DNA of 64,000 nucleotides from Fusarium oxysporum f. sp. lycopersici 4287 (Eukaryota > Ascomycota > Sordariomycetes > Hypocreales > Nectriaceae): NCBI RefSeq assembly GCF_000149955.1, contig NC_030994.1, positions 1,569,776 through 1,633,775 of the forward strand, written 5' to 3'. Numbering within the stretch: position 1 is the stretch's first letter; each line of letters starts with the position of its first letter. This document shows, in pieces, positions 1 through 11,300 of the stretch. A program made the translations under genes and the position numbers. The notes below the pieces were generated by a model. That model saw only the letters and a program-made list of their open reading frames with translations. It was not told the origin of the DNA and ran no database searches.

Positions 1-1490
1 TCTCGGCACTATTGAGCACTGTCGCTTCGGCAGGGTTCACACGAACGATACGGTGATGGCGGCTCTTCCCAGGCGATCCATTAACCAGAGTTGGGGGGCA
101 AATGACGGGAATATCAATCTCAGCAGGTAAGTCCTGTGATATTAAAGCCAATTCGGCTCCCAATGCGCTCATTCGAGCGGGTTTGGGGACCAGTACTAAT
201 CGGTTCGAGATGCCTTCCAGGGCCGTCAAGAATTGTGTTTGTGACCTGAAATAATGTTGTCTCAAAAGTCTCGTCTTTTGCACTGGCGACATGTCGCTGA
301 CAGTAAGGACTGCTTTTGCGTGGTGCGAATGCCGTCGGGTTGCGTTGTCGACCGGGCGCTGCGCATTACCTGCTGAGTTTGGGGTCGTCGGTCTGGTAGT
401 AGGTTGAGCTGATGGCAGTGGAAGAGATGACGTGCTGAGCTTAGCTTCCAGTGATCTCAGCTCAAGAGCGGATGGCCGAGTCATCCCAACTGGTGTCTTA
501 GACCTTTGCGGCGGAATAATCACCGAAGGCGGTCGAGGACTGCGCGCAGGCTTGGGTGAAGAGTCTCTTGACCCTTTAGGATCTGGTGCACTAAAGGTCC
601 GTCCATTATCTCGGGCACGCCGCGATCGCGAGTTTCCGACGGTAACTGTGCGAGCCCTCGTGGGCTTGGGGTTCTCCTTCGGTTCCTGCGTTTCATTGGT
701 GATGGGTTGAGGCTTGCGAGCTTGGGCGACTGCGAGAGGGCCAGCCCACTGGGGGAACATGGGCAGCGCAATACTGGCAAGGACAAAACTAGAAAGAACC
801 GTGACTGGTAGGACGTTTTCCGTGATCTTCTCATGACGAGCGGTATCAGCAAGTCCAAACACAATGTGCTGAACCTTGTTGTAGACACGGCGACATGTCT
901 GAAACGAGTCGGATTGCGGATTCGAGGAGAGATCGTGAAGATATGTTTGAAAGAGCCAGAAGGTCTGCGCACGCAATTGTCAGTTTTCTTTCGCCGTATC
1001 CCAGTCGATCACCGTTCCCATGACGCGGTGGCTCGCGCATTCCATCCCAAAGGGTTGTCGGTTGAATATCATCATCAAAACGTACCAGCAGCGCTGCTGT
1101 GACGGATTCTTCGCACAAGTCCATCAAAAACTCTTCCAAAGCCATTGACTCATTATGCACGCTGATTATGAGGTGACATAATTGCGGTAGAAAGAACTCA
1201 ATATCCTCGTAGGGAAACTGGCGGAGCTTCTGGCAGAGAACATAGTGAATCCCCACGTGGTCGGCATATCGGCTGTTGCGACAGGTGGCATTAGCGATTG
1301 GCGACGTCGGAGAGGGCGGAAGAAGCGAGAATGAAGAGGCATAACAAATGCGTATGGCGACCAGTATCGGCGGCTTCTGTAGGACGTGCAGGGGTTTGTA
1401 GGAGACTCACGAGAGGTATGAGACGGGGAGAAAGGGGTTGGAGTTGAAGACGTCGGACTCGAGGAACCTCTGAAGCAAGTCCCACGACAT
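1..1490 (-). CDS. PIK1: Phosphatidylinositol 4-kinase Pik1, N-terminal part (partial)
   Basis: Pik1 makes phosphatidylinositol 4-phosphate at the Golgi and nucleus and is essential for secretion in yeast. Three exons are visible: 1490-1411, 1272-1086 and 964-1. All junctions are GT..AG and keep frame. The protein starts MSWDLLQRFLESDVFNSNPF and continues through SRYADHVGIHYVLCQKLRQ and EESVTAALLTFWLFQTYL, which is the helical lipid-kinase-unique region of PI4K-beta enzymes. A Ser/Pro/Arg-rich linker follows, then a conserved stretch around RLVLVPKPARMSALGAEL. The kinase domain lies beyond the left edge, so no catalytic residues can be seen. The start was chosen because the first exon matches the family N-terminus and splices cleanly to the next. 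Identity rests on recognised family sequence. Confidence 0.9.
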
Positions 1491-2258
1491 TGGTTTTGGT
1501 TTACGCGGGGGAGCGAGCGCCTGTAAGGGACAGCTGGCGGTTCGTCATCTAGGGTCTGAGCTAAAAATGAAGGAAGAAATACAGGATATCGTGGCGAGAG
1601 AACGGGCGTGACAGCAGGGAGAGTCAATCAATAGACCATTCGCAAGAGTGACGACGGTTTCAAGCTGGTTGATGTTCGAGGTTGACGAAACCGTCCAAGC
1701 CCAGAGTCAGTGGAGGGTGATTTGTTCTTCAGAAGATTTACAGGAGTCGTTGCGGATATTAGTGGATAATGTTAGGGAGCCGGAACGGACAGCTCAGGCC
1801 TTGGCATTGCAAGCTAGGGACGGGAGCTCTCACCTCGGGCAGAGAAGTGAAGGCAAACGATCGATAGTCCAATCAGAAAGCTCATTGAACCCCTGAGTAC
1901 CTGGGCTGCGAGCAGGAGGCCCAGGGGTTACAATTTGATATATTCTTGATTTTTTTCGTACTCTGGAGGAACTCATAAACCCTCTTGAGTAGAATGATGG
2001 ATTCTGCATTTGTTGTCTGTTTTATAATCCCGTGCTGTTATTTCAACCACTGGACAGTTCATTGGAGAGGCACCAAACTCGACACCAAAAGCTTACAACC
2101 TCTGGATGGTCTTAGTCCAGGCATGGACCCGGACCCTTTTGAGCAATTCGGAGTGTTATCCTCCTCCATATTTTCCCATCGAGAGCGACTCGTTAACCCA
2201 TGCTTGAGTCCGGAGACCTACTATGTAGTTATGATGTAGTCCGTCATGAGGCTCTCTT

Positions 2259-2401
2259 GGGGAGGTAAGAAAACCTGGGACCTTGATCCTAAGTGATAAA
2301 AAGACTTAGGTAAGTTGTTACAATCATGGGCGGGTTACTATAAACTTCGGAGCCTTTTTTATCAAGTTTATTTCAATACTTACGATCAAGGTCTTACCCG
2401 T
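2259..2401. repeat. MITE-like inverted-repeat element, copy 1
   Basis: The left end begins GGGGAGGTAAGAAAAC and continues through CTTGATCCTAAGTGATAAAA and GACTTAGGTAAGTT. The right end carries the reverse complement of GGGTAAG..ACCTTGATC, a degenerate terminal inverted repeat. Related copies lie at about 10289-10420, 37123-37255, 37445-37577 and 44722-44855. There is no coding capacity, and the target-site duplication is not clear. Confidence 0.6.
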
Positions 2402-2480
2402 AGGGGGCTCTGTATCCATTATCTACATGCTCAATTTCCAGCTCTCATTTACTGTTGCCATATTTCAATGCGAAGTGTAC

Positions 2481-2488
2481 TGACGTCA
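2481..2488. promoter_or_regulatory. CRE-like palindrome TGACGTCA
   Basis: A perfect ATF/CREB-type bZIP palindrome, followed 10 bases later by a half-site (TACGTCA). It lies about 1 kb upstream of the PIK1 start. Its function is inferred from the consensus only, and a chance match is possible. Confidence 0.3.
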
Positions 2489-3300
2489 GTTCCACCTACG
2501 TCAGTGGTTACGGGTTACATTAGGCTCTAGGGTAAGCACGTCGGGAATGTTTCCTTATGTCTGGAGTTCTATTATTTGTTTCTGTTACGCCAACAATATG
2601 GTCTGTATGAAATTCGATATTGACTGTTCCTCTATGTTGAAAGTGGTTTGAACTACTCAAGACGAAAGGCACCCAGCGTCATCAACTTGATCATAGCATA
2701 TGTAGACCATACATCACAACCTGGGGCAAATGTTGATGTGCTTGAGGTCGAAGACCAATTGACACAGATGTAGCTCTAATGCCATAAGGAATGATGTCGG
2801 TAAAGAAACAAAATTCTGGAGAGATAGACATGGAAGGCACAATAATATTGCACAACATGCCCAAGCTTCACTCCCAATTGCATCTTAGACAGACCGGGAG
2901 CGTAAGGGTTAGATCGTGAACGAAATTGAACAAAACTTATAGAGACAGGAAGCAAGAGTCAAACCACACGGGGATTTCATAATTTAGTAGCCAGTAAGTG
3001 ACAAGGTGACAGCTTTGGCCGCCGTCCCTTTGCTTTAATTGCCGTGTAATTATGCTAACGTACTCGCCAAGATGCTTTGCAGCACCAGCAATTGATATTG
3101 CACCAGTCCGCAAGCGCGCCAGTGCGCGCAAGCGTTTAAAATACCCAGTATGCCAAAAGTCCATGCGATGAATTGTCTTCAATGCGCCAAACTCCGGCTC
3201 GATGCGAGTCCCCCTAAACGCCTGCCATTTGATCATTATCCCTCATGACGCATCCCAAACCTTGCAAAGACATCATATAATACTCCGCATTGAAAGCAGA

Positions 3301-4287
3301 TCATTGTGCCTTCTTTCTTCTGCCGCCGCGTGTTCTCTTCTTGGGCTCTTCAATCTCCTCATCACTTGAACTCTCCTGCTTGGCCTTTGATCTACTACCC
3401 TCCTTCTCGTTCTCGACGCGACTGACAATGTCACGAAGGAAATCCCATTGCTCATCGGCCTCGACTACATGTTTGAGCATTGGTGCTGTGACTCTCTTGG
3501 AACCCTTCTCCCTGGCCACGTCGGCGCTTTTTGTGACGAGTTGAATCATGAAAAGTTCAAGAGCCTTGCCCACAGCGATCGGGGTCTGCTGTGCAACCTT
3601 TCCAACTTCCTCATCAGCCTGCATAATTCGTTTAATCCTGGCAGTTGGAAACTTGGTTCGAACGGGGGATGGGTCAATAGCGGGCGCTGCAGGCGGCGCG
3701 GCTTTGCGTGGAGGCATATCTGTGTCAAAAGGTATAGCACCGAATGTCGAAGCGCGTTCTACTGTGCCAGTTCCCACTGGTGGTGCGTAGGATATGTCGT
3801 ACGCAGCCGCGCTGGAAAGCGGAGTTTGCTCTGGATAGGCTTGGCCGTACGGCGCAGGTCGCGCCGGAGTGTGGTGTTGTGACTGTGTGTGTGGAGAGGC
3901 AAAGGTATCCTCGAATCCGTTACCAGAAGACGGGCGTTTGTCTGGCGAAGAATAGACGTAGGGGTCTTGGATTGAAGAATGTCGCGACCGGTAAGATTGA
4001 TATTCCGGTCTTGTAGATCTTAGTTGTGAAGATGCTTGCTCGTAGTCGACTTGTGGCCGGTACTTAGAATCATATGTACCGCCGTTGTTGTTAAAATTTA
4101 AGGATGGTGGAACATAAGAAGAAAAGGAAGCAGATCTGGCGTAGGTTGGGGACTCTGCTTTATATTCGTATCCCGGGCTAAAGTGACTGTCAGGCTGTGG
4201 ATGATGGAGCTCTTCTTGAGTGGGGCCACTTGAATAAAAAGAAGAGAGGTCCGGAGACTTTGGGGCATAGCTGTCGTCAGTCGACAT
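3301..4287 (-). CDS. Negative cofactor 2 subunit alpha (DRAP1/Bur6-type histone fold)
   Basis: NC2-alpha pairs with NC2-beta and binds TBP on promoters, repressing or tuning RNA polymerase II preinitiation. The frame codes for 328 aa without introns. The first two thirds are low complexity (Ser, Tyr, Pro, Gln). The histone fold follows at about residues 210-290, with [20 protein letters not shown], the alpha-2 helix around [17 protein letters not shown], and [17 protein letters not shown]. The C-terminus is an acidic then basic tail ([20 protein letters not shown]). I chose the Met at 4287 ([10 protein letters not shown]), because sequence upstream in the same frame looks like translated UTR. 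Filamentous fungal orthologues have a long N-terminal extension, and a homologous Aspergillus subunit is known as NctA. A CBF/NF-Y-C type subunit is less likely given the NC2-style tail. Confidence 0.88.
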   Translation of the reverse strand: MSTDDSYAPKSPDLSSFYSSGPTQEELHHPQPDSHFSPGYEYKAESPTYARSASFSSYVPPSLNFNNNGGTYDSKYRPQVDYEQASSQLRSTRPEYQSYRSRHSSIQDPYVYSSPDKRPSSGNGFEDTFASPHTQSQHHTPARPAPYGQAYPEQTPLSSAAAYDISYAPPVGTGTVERASTFGAIPFDTDMPPRKAAPPAAPAIDPSPVRTKFPTARIKRIMQADEEVGKVAQQTPIAVGKALELFMIQLVTKSADVAREKGSKRVTAPMLKHVVEADEQWDFLRDIVSRVENEKEGSRSKAKQESSSDEEIEEPKKRTRGGRRKKAQ

Positions 4288-6772
4288 AATAAATATTTTT
4301 TTGGTCCGCGGTGTTAGTAGCGGAATGATTAGGATTATGGTGGGGCTTGCACGCCGAAGCGGCCGGGATGAGATTGTTTTTGTCCAGCAACGAACGAATA
4401 GAGACCCGTTGCAATGCAAATCCGAGCCGGTCGTCCTTGATAGTGTTGTGGATAACGTAGATGCTTGGCGGTGCGGTCGAATGAAACAGCGGGGGTGATT
4501 CGAGAATAGCCAGTACCAAGAATAAAAGGGCGTCAGAACAAGTTTGGTACAGCGCCTCTGAACGTTTGTAGAAGAAGCTACTTTGTTTGACCAAAGACAA
4601 TGCAATCAAGTTGTGGATATCGAGGATAAATAAAAGCTTAATATCTGGCTTTATTTGTCGAGTTGTTTCTTTGTGCAAGTTGTTGTGCTTGTGGTTGGTT
4701 GGTCAGTTAAAGGTATGTGAATATACAAGAATAGCAGGTAGTAGTATGATGCATGTAATATGGTGTCCAAGGAGAAACAAAGCGATTAAACTGAAGGAAC
4801 GTCGTGCTCTTATTATATCAAACAAATCCAATGAACAAGACGGACCTGCTCACACCTGTTGGGTGCTAATAAGAACCGTGCGCAAAGGGGACAGGGGGAG
4901 CAAGAAGAAGAGGTTTAGCTCACGAATCAGTAAGCTCGAGCTCCCGTCTCGGACTGGGGTTGGGAATGACGATGTGATATGATTGACGTGACGGTGGAGT
5001 ATAAGGTCACCACATGTAGGCTGGTAGGATAAGGGTGATGAAGTTGGTAGACAAGTATGGAGTAAAAGAAGACAAACAGCTAACCTACCTTTTTAACAAC
5101 TACCTAGATGTGGAAGCGGTTGGTTGCAGTGCAGTGAGAGGGGCGGCGGGTTACCAGGGGCTGTGTGTAAGACCCCTTGTTATTGAGATGGCCACCCGTC
5201 AAAATCCCCTGTTGGTGGATCCNNNNNNNNNNNNNNNNNNNNNNNNNNNNNNNNNNNNNNNNNNNNNNNNNNNNNNNNNNNNNNNNNNNNNNNNNNNNNN
5301 NNNNNNNNNNNNNNNNNNNNNNNNNNNNNNNNNNNNNNNNNNNNNNNNNNNNNNNNNNNNNNNNNNNNNNNNNNNNNNNNNNNNNNNNNNNNNNNNNNNN
5401 NNNNNNNNNNNNNNNNNNNNNNNNNNNNNNNNNNNNNNNNNNNNNNNNNNNNNNNNNNNNNNNNNNNNNNNNNNNNNNNNNNNNNNNNNNNNNNNNNNNN
5501 NNNNNNNNNNNNNNNNNNNNNNNNNNNNNNNNNNNNNNNNNNNNNNNNNNNNNNNNNNNNNNNNNNNNNNNNNNNNNNNNNNNNNNNNNNNNNNNNNNNN
5601 NNNNNNNNNNNNNNNNNNNNNNNNNNNNNNNNNNNNNNNNNNNNNNNNNNNNNNNNNNNNNNNNNNNNNNNNNNNNNNNNNNNNNNNNNNNNNNNNNNNN
5701 NNNNNNNNNNNNNNNNNNNNNNNNNNNNNNNNNNNNNNNNNNNNNNNNNNNNNNNNNNNNNNNNNNNNNNNNNNNNNNNNNNNNNNNNNNNNNNNNNNNN
5801 NNNNNNNNNNNNNNNNNNNNNNNNNNNNNNNNNNNNNNNNNNNNNNNNNNNNNNNNNNNNNNNNNNNNNNNNNNNNNNNNNNNNNNNNNNNNNNNNNNNN
5901 NNNNNNNNNNNNNNNNNNNNNNNNNNNNNNNNNNNNNNNNNNNNNNNNNNNNNNNNNNNNNNNNNNNNNNNNNNNNNNNNNNNNNNNNNNNNNNNNNNNN
6001 NNNNNNNNNNNNNNNNNNNNNNNNNNNNNNNNNNNNNNNNNNNNNNNNNNNNNNNNNNNNNNNNNNNNNNNNNNNNNNNNNNNNNNNNNNNNNNNNNNNN
6101 NNNNNNNNTCCATCTACAGTCTTATTAGTGGATAAGACGCGCTTCGTTTACAACCTTATTCACTCTTCTTTTCTCCAACCCACTTGCTCATATCTCGAAG
6201 CTCATAATGTAATGTTGGTTCTCTGGCTGTGAGCTAGCTATGCCCCACAGCAGAGACTCATCACAGGCATTTCATGTTCAGCCTCAAACATAACATAAAC
6301 ATGGCTGACGCTATCTGCTTTACAAGTTATGCCTAACATCAGCCGCATGTTCCGCCTGCGCGCCTGTGGAGCCCATTCCTGGGCCATTCTCCAACGAATA
6401 TGCTGAAATGCAGCGCTGATTCAGATCCCAGAGTGACTGGCATGGCTTGGATGCCTTGTGGCAGCCCTAGGCGCTCACTTCAGGCTCCCATCGTTGAGAT
6501 GCACCCACAACATCATCAGTGACTGACCTACGGGCTGGCTTATGGACACGTCACCTCTGAACTTCAGCAGGCAGATGTATCAATCTCTACCAAGTGAGTT
6601 CCACAATTTTCTACATGCATATCCTCTTCTGCCTCTGCATCCTAGTGATGATACACGTTGAGCTTTTATCCCTGAGCAGGCCTGGTGAGGACGAAACCGA
6701 GTTTTGTACTATGGTTCCTGATTCACCACCTACAGGCCTCGTCTATGAAATCTTACTTGATCTAATCTGATT
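4288..6772. other. Intergenic region with assembly gap
   Basis: This holds the NC2-alpha promoter and 5' UTR (4288 to about 5000), a run of 886 N at 5223-6108, and 660 bases downstream of the hydrolase gene. The sequence on either side of the gap shows no domain-bearing frame. A gene hidden inside the N run cannot be excluded. Confidence 0.6.
5223..6108. other. Assembly gap (N run)
   Basis: 886 consecutive N. Open frames that run across it are artefacts of N translation. Confidence 0.99.
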
Positions 6773-8126
6773 CTATACTTTGTCCCCATTCAGCGTACCC
6801 CATTCAAGCATTCGTCTTCTAATCTCCTTGACAGCAGTTCGAAGTCCTTGCAGCCTCTTATCCTCTGTACTGGATAGGAATAGTGAGGCTACTGGCCACG
6901 CATGAATTCCTCCGTCGAATTTCTGCCCTTCAGCTTGAATCCCAATCTTGGCTTGTCGCTTGAGAAATTCTTCAATATCCGGCGCGAATACTTCCTCTTC
7001 TCCAAAGACGATGAAGTATCCTCGTTCGGGACTGGCTGCTCTCCAGAGCCCCTCATCGACGCAGTTACCAGGAGAAGCCGGTTGCTGTTGGACCATGTTC
7101 TCTCCTGCGTACTCGTGTGCATATTTCCACAAGGTTCTCTTGTCCAAGAAATCACTTTTGGAGCTGTAGTGTAAGTTGGACATCAGTGTTATCCACGGCG
7201 AAATTAGTGTAGCCATACGCGGGAGAGGCAGATGAGGTGAATCCGCATCTGAGAGGCCGCCCCGGACGTTGACCTTCATGCCCTTCTTATCTTGATTGCC
7301 AGCCTGAGCGCCCAACTCGAGCAACAAGCTGAGAATCAATGAGCCACCAGCCGAATCTCCCGAAACGCAGATCTTGGATGCGTCTTGCACGACTTCAAGG
7401 ACATGCTTGTAACCTTCAAGTGCCTCCAGGACTTGCCTTGGGTAAACTTGATCAGGCACCAATGTGTACTCGAGTGCAAATATTGCAGGGTTATTAAATC
7501 CAGCCTCAACAAGGAGGTGATGCCAGGCCATGAGGAATTCGAGGTAAAAGTAACTTGAGCCCATCAAGAACCCACCACCTTGTGATAATCAGCAATGTGA
7601 ACACATGGTCAGTAATTGTTCCGAACATACCGTGTACATAGTAAAGGACAAAATCTGGAGGATGTTCCGGTTGATGCATAATCCAGGTGCCCTTTATTTT
7701 GATATCTCCCTGTTGCAGTTAGTCACCGCAACACAGCCATAGTGAGAAATTGAAACAAACTTTTCCTATGTTGTATTCCCTGTAGTGAACTGGAGATCTG
7801 ATATAGCCATGGCGAAGCATGCGCCAGTGAATAAATGGTAACGCAACATGTTTGCCGAAGAAGACTCGTCCAACCTTGGCGGGGATATTGGCGAAGGCAT
7901 AGCGCACACAACGTATCACAAGATCCTCAAACACAGTAGCTGTCTGAGTAAACGCAAGTTGGCGAGTTGAATGAGTCAGATAACGGTCAGTGATGAACTC
8001 ATAAGGAAGTCGAATCACTATGTTAAATAAGTTAGACTGGCATGATATGTAGTGAGGGATAACCAACGGAGAAACGGTAGGGCCTTGAGACCCGTGAATA
8101 GTGTCAGAAAGAATCCAGCGTGCCAT
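6773..8126 (-). CDS. Alpha/beta hydrolase (esterase/lipase, hormone-sensitive lipase-like fold)
   Basis: A likely carboxylesterase or lipase of the alpha/beta hydrolase-3 family; the substrate is unknown. Exons are 8126-7761, 7709-7631 and 7578-6773, giving 416 aa with clean GT..AG introns. The oxyanion-hole motif HGGGF (residues 148-152) is formed exactly across the second intron. The nucleophile is Ser224 in GDSAGG, the catalytic His is about residue 374 in GGIHAWPV, and the acidic member is within FGEEEVFAPD just before it. The N-terminal 120 residues (MARWILSDTIHGSQGPT, then FANIPAKVGRVFFGKHVALP) are typical of a fungal subgroup and may contact membrane. The gene is divergent from the DUF3605 gene at 8849. 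All catalytic elements are present, so the enzyme looks intact. Confidence 0.85.
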
Positions 8127-8848
8127 ATTAGTTGAGGTGCAAGAAATATGAGAAATACTCCACAGTCAACGAGGCTTATAGGACCAAGGATCATGACGAG
8201 GACGTCTTTTCTTGATGGCAGAGGCGTTTCATGAGGTGTGAAAGGGAATTACGGGTAGGTTTCCTCCCTCTAATTGAATGTCTTTGTGGCAACGATGATC
8301 GAAAGTTCCATCGGCTACAAAGTGTGATTTTATGGCTCCAATTGGTTCAGTTTGAGTAGATCGTAAAGGGTCCCTGACGCGTTGAAGAAGATAGGAGATC
8401 GATGATGGAGGGGCTGGCGTTGGTTCAGTAGTCTGGATTTGAAACTCTGGGCTGGCGCAGCTTCTTAACGGTTGATAAGAGGCCACACTCTTTACATGTG
8501 ATGACCCTTATTGAGAATTATCTCTAAACAACCGCATCTACTCAACGGGAGCACTCATATAATGATAGTTTCCTCATTCATGTGAAGACGATGGCTCGTT
8601 GCTTCGTCGTCGCTGACATAAGCCTGCTGGGGCCAACTTCTCACCGCATGAGCACCACGATGGCCATTCGAGCCTGTGAGTTCAGAACTATATTTCCCTT
8701 AAATCATAACGTTTAGCGCTATATCTCCGATAACACGTGTGCCTTATAAGTAAAAAACACCCGCACCAGAACATCGATACCACTCCCCCATCTTAGCCGG
8801 CAGACGAGATCTTTCAGACTCTCCATATCCTCAACAACCTGCTACGAG
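8127..8848. promoter_or_regulatory. Divergent promoter region, hydrolase / DUF3605 gene
   Basis: This 722-base head-to-head spacer contains CACGTG at 8734-8739 and a TATA-like TATAAG at 8745-8750, about 100 bases upstream of the rightward start. An 85-codon frame at 8229-8486 has no recognised domain and is not called as a gene. Confidence 0.4.
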
Positions 8849-9549
8849 ATGGGCGAGAACCCTCCAGAAGAAGCGCCCTTCCCTCTGACGGCAGTCGACA
8901 GATGGGTCCTCTCGCAGACTGATGAGGAGTTTCACAAACATGACTGGGAGGAGTTAAAGGAGATTATCAGTAAGCAGCTCTAATTAAAAATCTAGTGGCA
9001 TTTCTGCTCTGTTTCAAGCCCAGTCATTGACATTGGACAGGGACGAACAACCTCTCTGTCCTGAAGCGCAAGCCCTCTGACCTTCGTCGATATATGGCAT
9101 GGACTGCAGAGACCAAAGCAGAATATGGCTCCATGACGAATTATCTTCTTGTAAACCGCCTGCCTCAGGAATGGGGAAACCCGCCATTCACACCAAGATC
9201 TACCGTCCCTTTCGAGGACCCTTCAGACTACCGCATCTTGATCAATGACTGGCCTTACGGGTTGGAACCGGACATCAGACACATTGTCGTATGGTTGCGC
9301 ACAACCATCCCTACGGACTCCGAGACTGGTGATATGACACCCGAGAGCAGGGCTTTGGTCCAGTCATTCATCGAAAAGACATTCATCGATGCTCTGGGTC
9401 CAAACGGAGAGAGCAAAGTGCTGTGGTTCAAGAATTGGGTCGCCCTTCAAAGTGTACGCGCTTTAGAACATATTCATGTCCTAGTCCGCAATGTGGACTA
9501 TGATACCCTTGAGCGCTGGACTGGAGAAGGTCCGAAACAGAAACCTTAG
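8849..9549 (+). CDS. DUF3605 protein (N-acetylglucosamine-induced protein 1-like)
   Basis: Exons 8849-8969 and 9041-9549 encode 209 aa. The protein starts MGENPPEEAPFPLTAVDRWV and contains the family blocks TNNLSVLKRKPSDLRRYMAW, FEDPSDYRILINDWPYG and FKNWVALQSVRALEHIHVLV. The last block has a His-rich core at the end of the conserved domain. Fungal proteins of this family are often named N-acetylglucosamine-induced protein 1, but no biochemical activity is established that I can name. The intron is 71 nt with GTAAGC..ACAG ends. The gene converges on SND2 with only 60 bases between the stops. It appears complete. Confidence 0.82.
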
Positions 9550-9609
9550 ACAGCCAATAGACTTAGAATCCCAGGAGAGATCTAATGCCCTCAATAAAAG
9601 TTGGGAAAT

Positions 9610-10098
9610 TTAAGCAGCCCGACGTGCTCTGCGATTTCCTTGGGGAGCTGCACCAGCACCATCGCCCGCTCCTTGGAACTCAGCCATCTTCTGCTTTCCC
9701 ATGCCAAGTAGCCCACTTCCCAGGTACACGCCATATGCCGGAAGGATAAGCCACAGAAACCAAGCTTTATTTCCGAAGATAATGACGAAGATTACTGCAG
9801 CCCAGGTAACCCAGATGACGTCGAACATGTACTCGGTCAAGCCAGGAGAGGACAGATCCTCACCAGCGGTACGCAGGGCGCGGGTAGTTGGGTCGTACTT
9901 CGGTCGACCGGAAGCCTCGAGAATGTACTCGCAGATGACGGCAGGCGCAGAAAGGAGAACGTAAAGCCAGATAGAGCGAGCACGGAACAGGAAGTGGGAA
10001 AGGAGGAAGAGGGCGTTGACGATAAGAGAACCGATGTGCAGGTTGTTAAGTGCCGCCGCGTTGGACTTGGCGCGGTCCTTTTTCGCTTTCTGAGCCAT
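9610..10098 (-). CDS. SND2: SRP-independent ER targeting protein Snd2 / TMEM208 family
   Basis: A 162-aa intronless frame encoding a small ER membrane protein. TMEM208/Snd2 proteins help target membrane proteins to the ER independently of SRP. The N-terminus is MAQKAKKDRAKSNAAALNNL. Hydrophobic segments lie near residues 22-40, 43-60, 95-112 and 114-130, including YMFDVIWVTWAAVIFVIIFG. The C-terminus is Gly/Ala-rich and ends in a basic stretch (GNRRARRAA). Length and topology fit the family (DUF788). The gene is divergent from RPS20. Confidence 0.85.
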   Translation of the reverse strand: MAQKAKKDRAKSNAAALNNLHIGSLIVNALFLLSHFLFRARSIWLYVLLSAPAVICEYILEASGRPKYDPTTRALRTAGEDLSSPGLTEYMFDVIWVTWAAVIFVIIFGNKAWFLWLILPAYGVYLGSGLLGMGKQKMAEFQGAGDGAGAAPQGNRRARRAA

Positions 10099-10839
10099 TG
10101 TATATGAGTACTAGCGAATACGCTCAGGTCGATACAAATCTAGCTGCACAGTGGTGATAGCTGAGAGCACGCGGTTGTTAGGTTGATCAAGCTGAAGTGT
10201 TCACTCAAGAAGTGAGAAGTGGAATGACGATACTGATGACAGGGGAGAACTTGCAAGTCCACCGATCTGATTGGTACCTCCACTTGCCGGGGTAATAAAA
10301 CTTCTTGACGTTAAAACCTGGATGCCAAAATTAACTGATCTAAAGGCCTACTAAGATATACTAAATTTACCTAAGTATTTTCATCACTTGGGATAGAAGT
10401 CTTCAGTTTTCTTACCTCCTCTAGCCGTCATGGGTTGATGAGGTTGCTCGATTACAGCTTACAAGACTATGGAATGAGAAGGTTGAGGGACTGGATATAT
10501 TTTATCAGGCACTGAGAACAGAATTCGAGGACTGGTGCATGGACTTTCCGAATTCGCGTCCCGAGATCTTCTGTTTGATCAAGCTTTTGGTGCATTTTAG
10601 CTTTAGCTGCTCGGTCGCCTGAAGCTCTTCAATCTCATGTACCTACATAGGTGCAGGCTCGTCACGTGCCGTGAGGTGGGGGATTGGCGATAAGCGATAA
10701 GCGCACAACTTTTTGATATTTGGGGCTTAATTGTCAACTAAACGCTTCTACAACAAAAGGAATCAATCTCTCATCCCTCCCAGGCCGTCATCACGTTACC
10801 GTTGCAGTCACTTTTGCCGAGTCTTGACAGCCATTCACA
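10099..10839. promoter_or_regulatory. Divergent promoter region, SND2 / RPS20
   Basis: This 741-base spacer contains a full-length MITE-like repeat (10289-10420) and CACGTG near 10663. The CT-rich stretch just before the RPS20 start is usual for fungal ribosomal protein leaders. Confidence 0.4.
10289..10420. repeat. MITE-like inverted-repeat element, copy 2 (full length)
   Basis: An element of about 131 bp that begins GGGGTAATAAAACTTCTTGA and ends TCTTCAGTTTTCTTACCTCC, so its ends are imperfect inverted repeats. The interior shares GGATGCCAAAA and CTAAAGGCCTACTAAG with the copies at 37123-37255, 37445-37577 and 44722-44855. It is non-coding. Confidence 0.6.
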
Positions 10840-11300
10840 ATGTCTCACCAGAAGAACGAGAAGGACGTCGGTGACGCTCCCGTACGTCGATATCACCGCG
10901 AAGTTGAACCTCTGGCACGATGCTAACGCCCCCAACAGAAGAGCCACCGTATCCGAATCACCCTGACCAGCCGAAAGGTTCAGTCTCTCGAGAAGGTCAG
11001 CGCTGAGCTCATTGAGCGTGCTCGCAGCAAGGGCCTCACCATCAAGGGCCCCGTCCGTCTGCCCACCAAGAACCTCAAGATCACCACCCGCAAGACCCCT
11101 TGTGGTGAGGGTTCCAAGACCTGGGATTCCTACGAGCTCCGCGTCCACAAGCGCCTTATCGACCTCCACGCCCCCACCGAGGTTGTCAAGTCCGTCATCG
11201 TCAACAGTAAGGGATCCCGCCGTCTGAAAAGATCTGGGCAGAGTCTAACCGTGTTACAGTCGAGGCCGGTGTCGAGGTTGAGGTCACCATCGCTGCTTAA
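10840..11300 (+). CDS. RPS20: 40S ribosomal protein S20 (uS10)
   Basis: A cytosolic small-subunit ribosomal protein at the head of the 40S. Exons 10840-10881, 10939-11206 and 11260-11300 encode 116 aa. The protein begins [14 protein letters not shown] and continues [20 protein letters not shown], then [20 protein letters not shown] and [20 protein letters not shown], ending [13 protein letters not shown]. These are near-invariant uS10 blocks. Both introns are short and have GT..AG ends, and the last exon completes an Ile codon. The length matches eukaryotic S20. Confidence 0.95.

Larger units (their letters stand above)
1491..3300. other. Intergenic region between PIK1 and NC2-alpha
   Basis: This 1.8 kb separates the PIK1 start from the NC2-alpha stop and must hold the PIK1 promoter and 5' UTR. 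It contains a MITE-like repeat (about 2259-2401) and a CRE-like TGACGTCA at 2481-2488. The short open frames here have no recognisable domain and no splice partners. I see no convincing gene. Confidence 0.6.

Noticed and set aside
2937..3236. 99-codon leftward frame downstream of NC2-alpha
   Set aside because: No domain and no flanking exon; it lies in the spacer.
5035..6232. Long open frames across 5223-6108
   Set aside because: Made of translated N.
8229..8486. 85-codon leftward frame between the hydrolase and DUF3605 genes
   Set aside because: The hydrolase is complete without it, there is no homology, and it lies within a divergent promoter.
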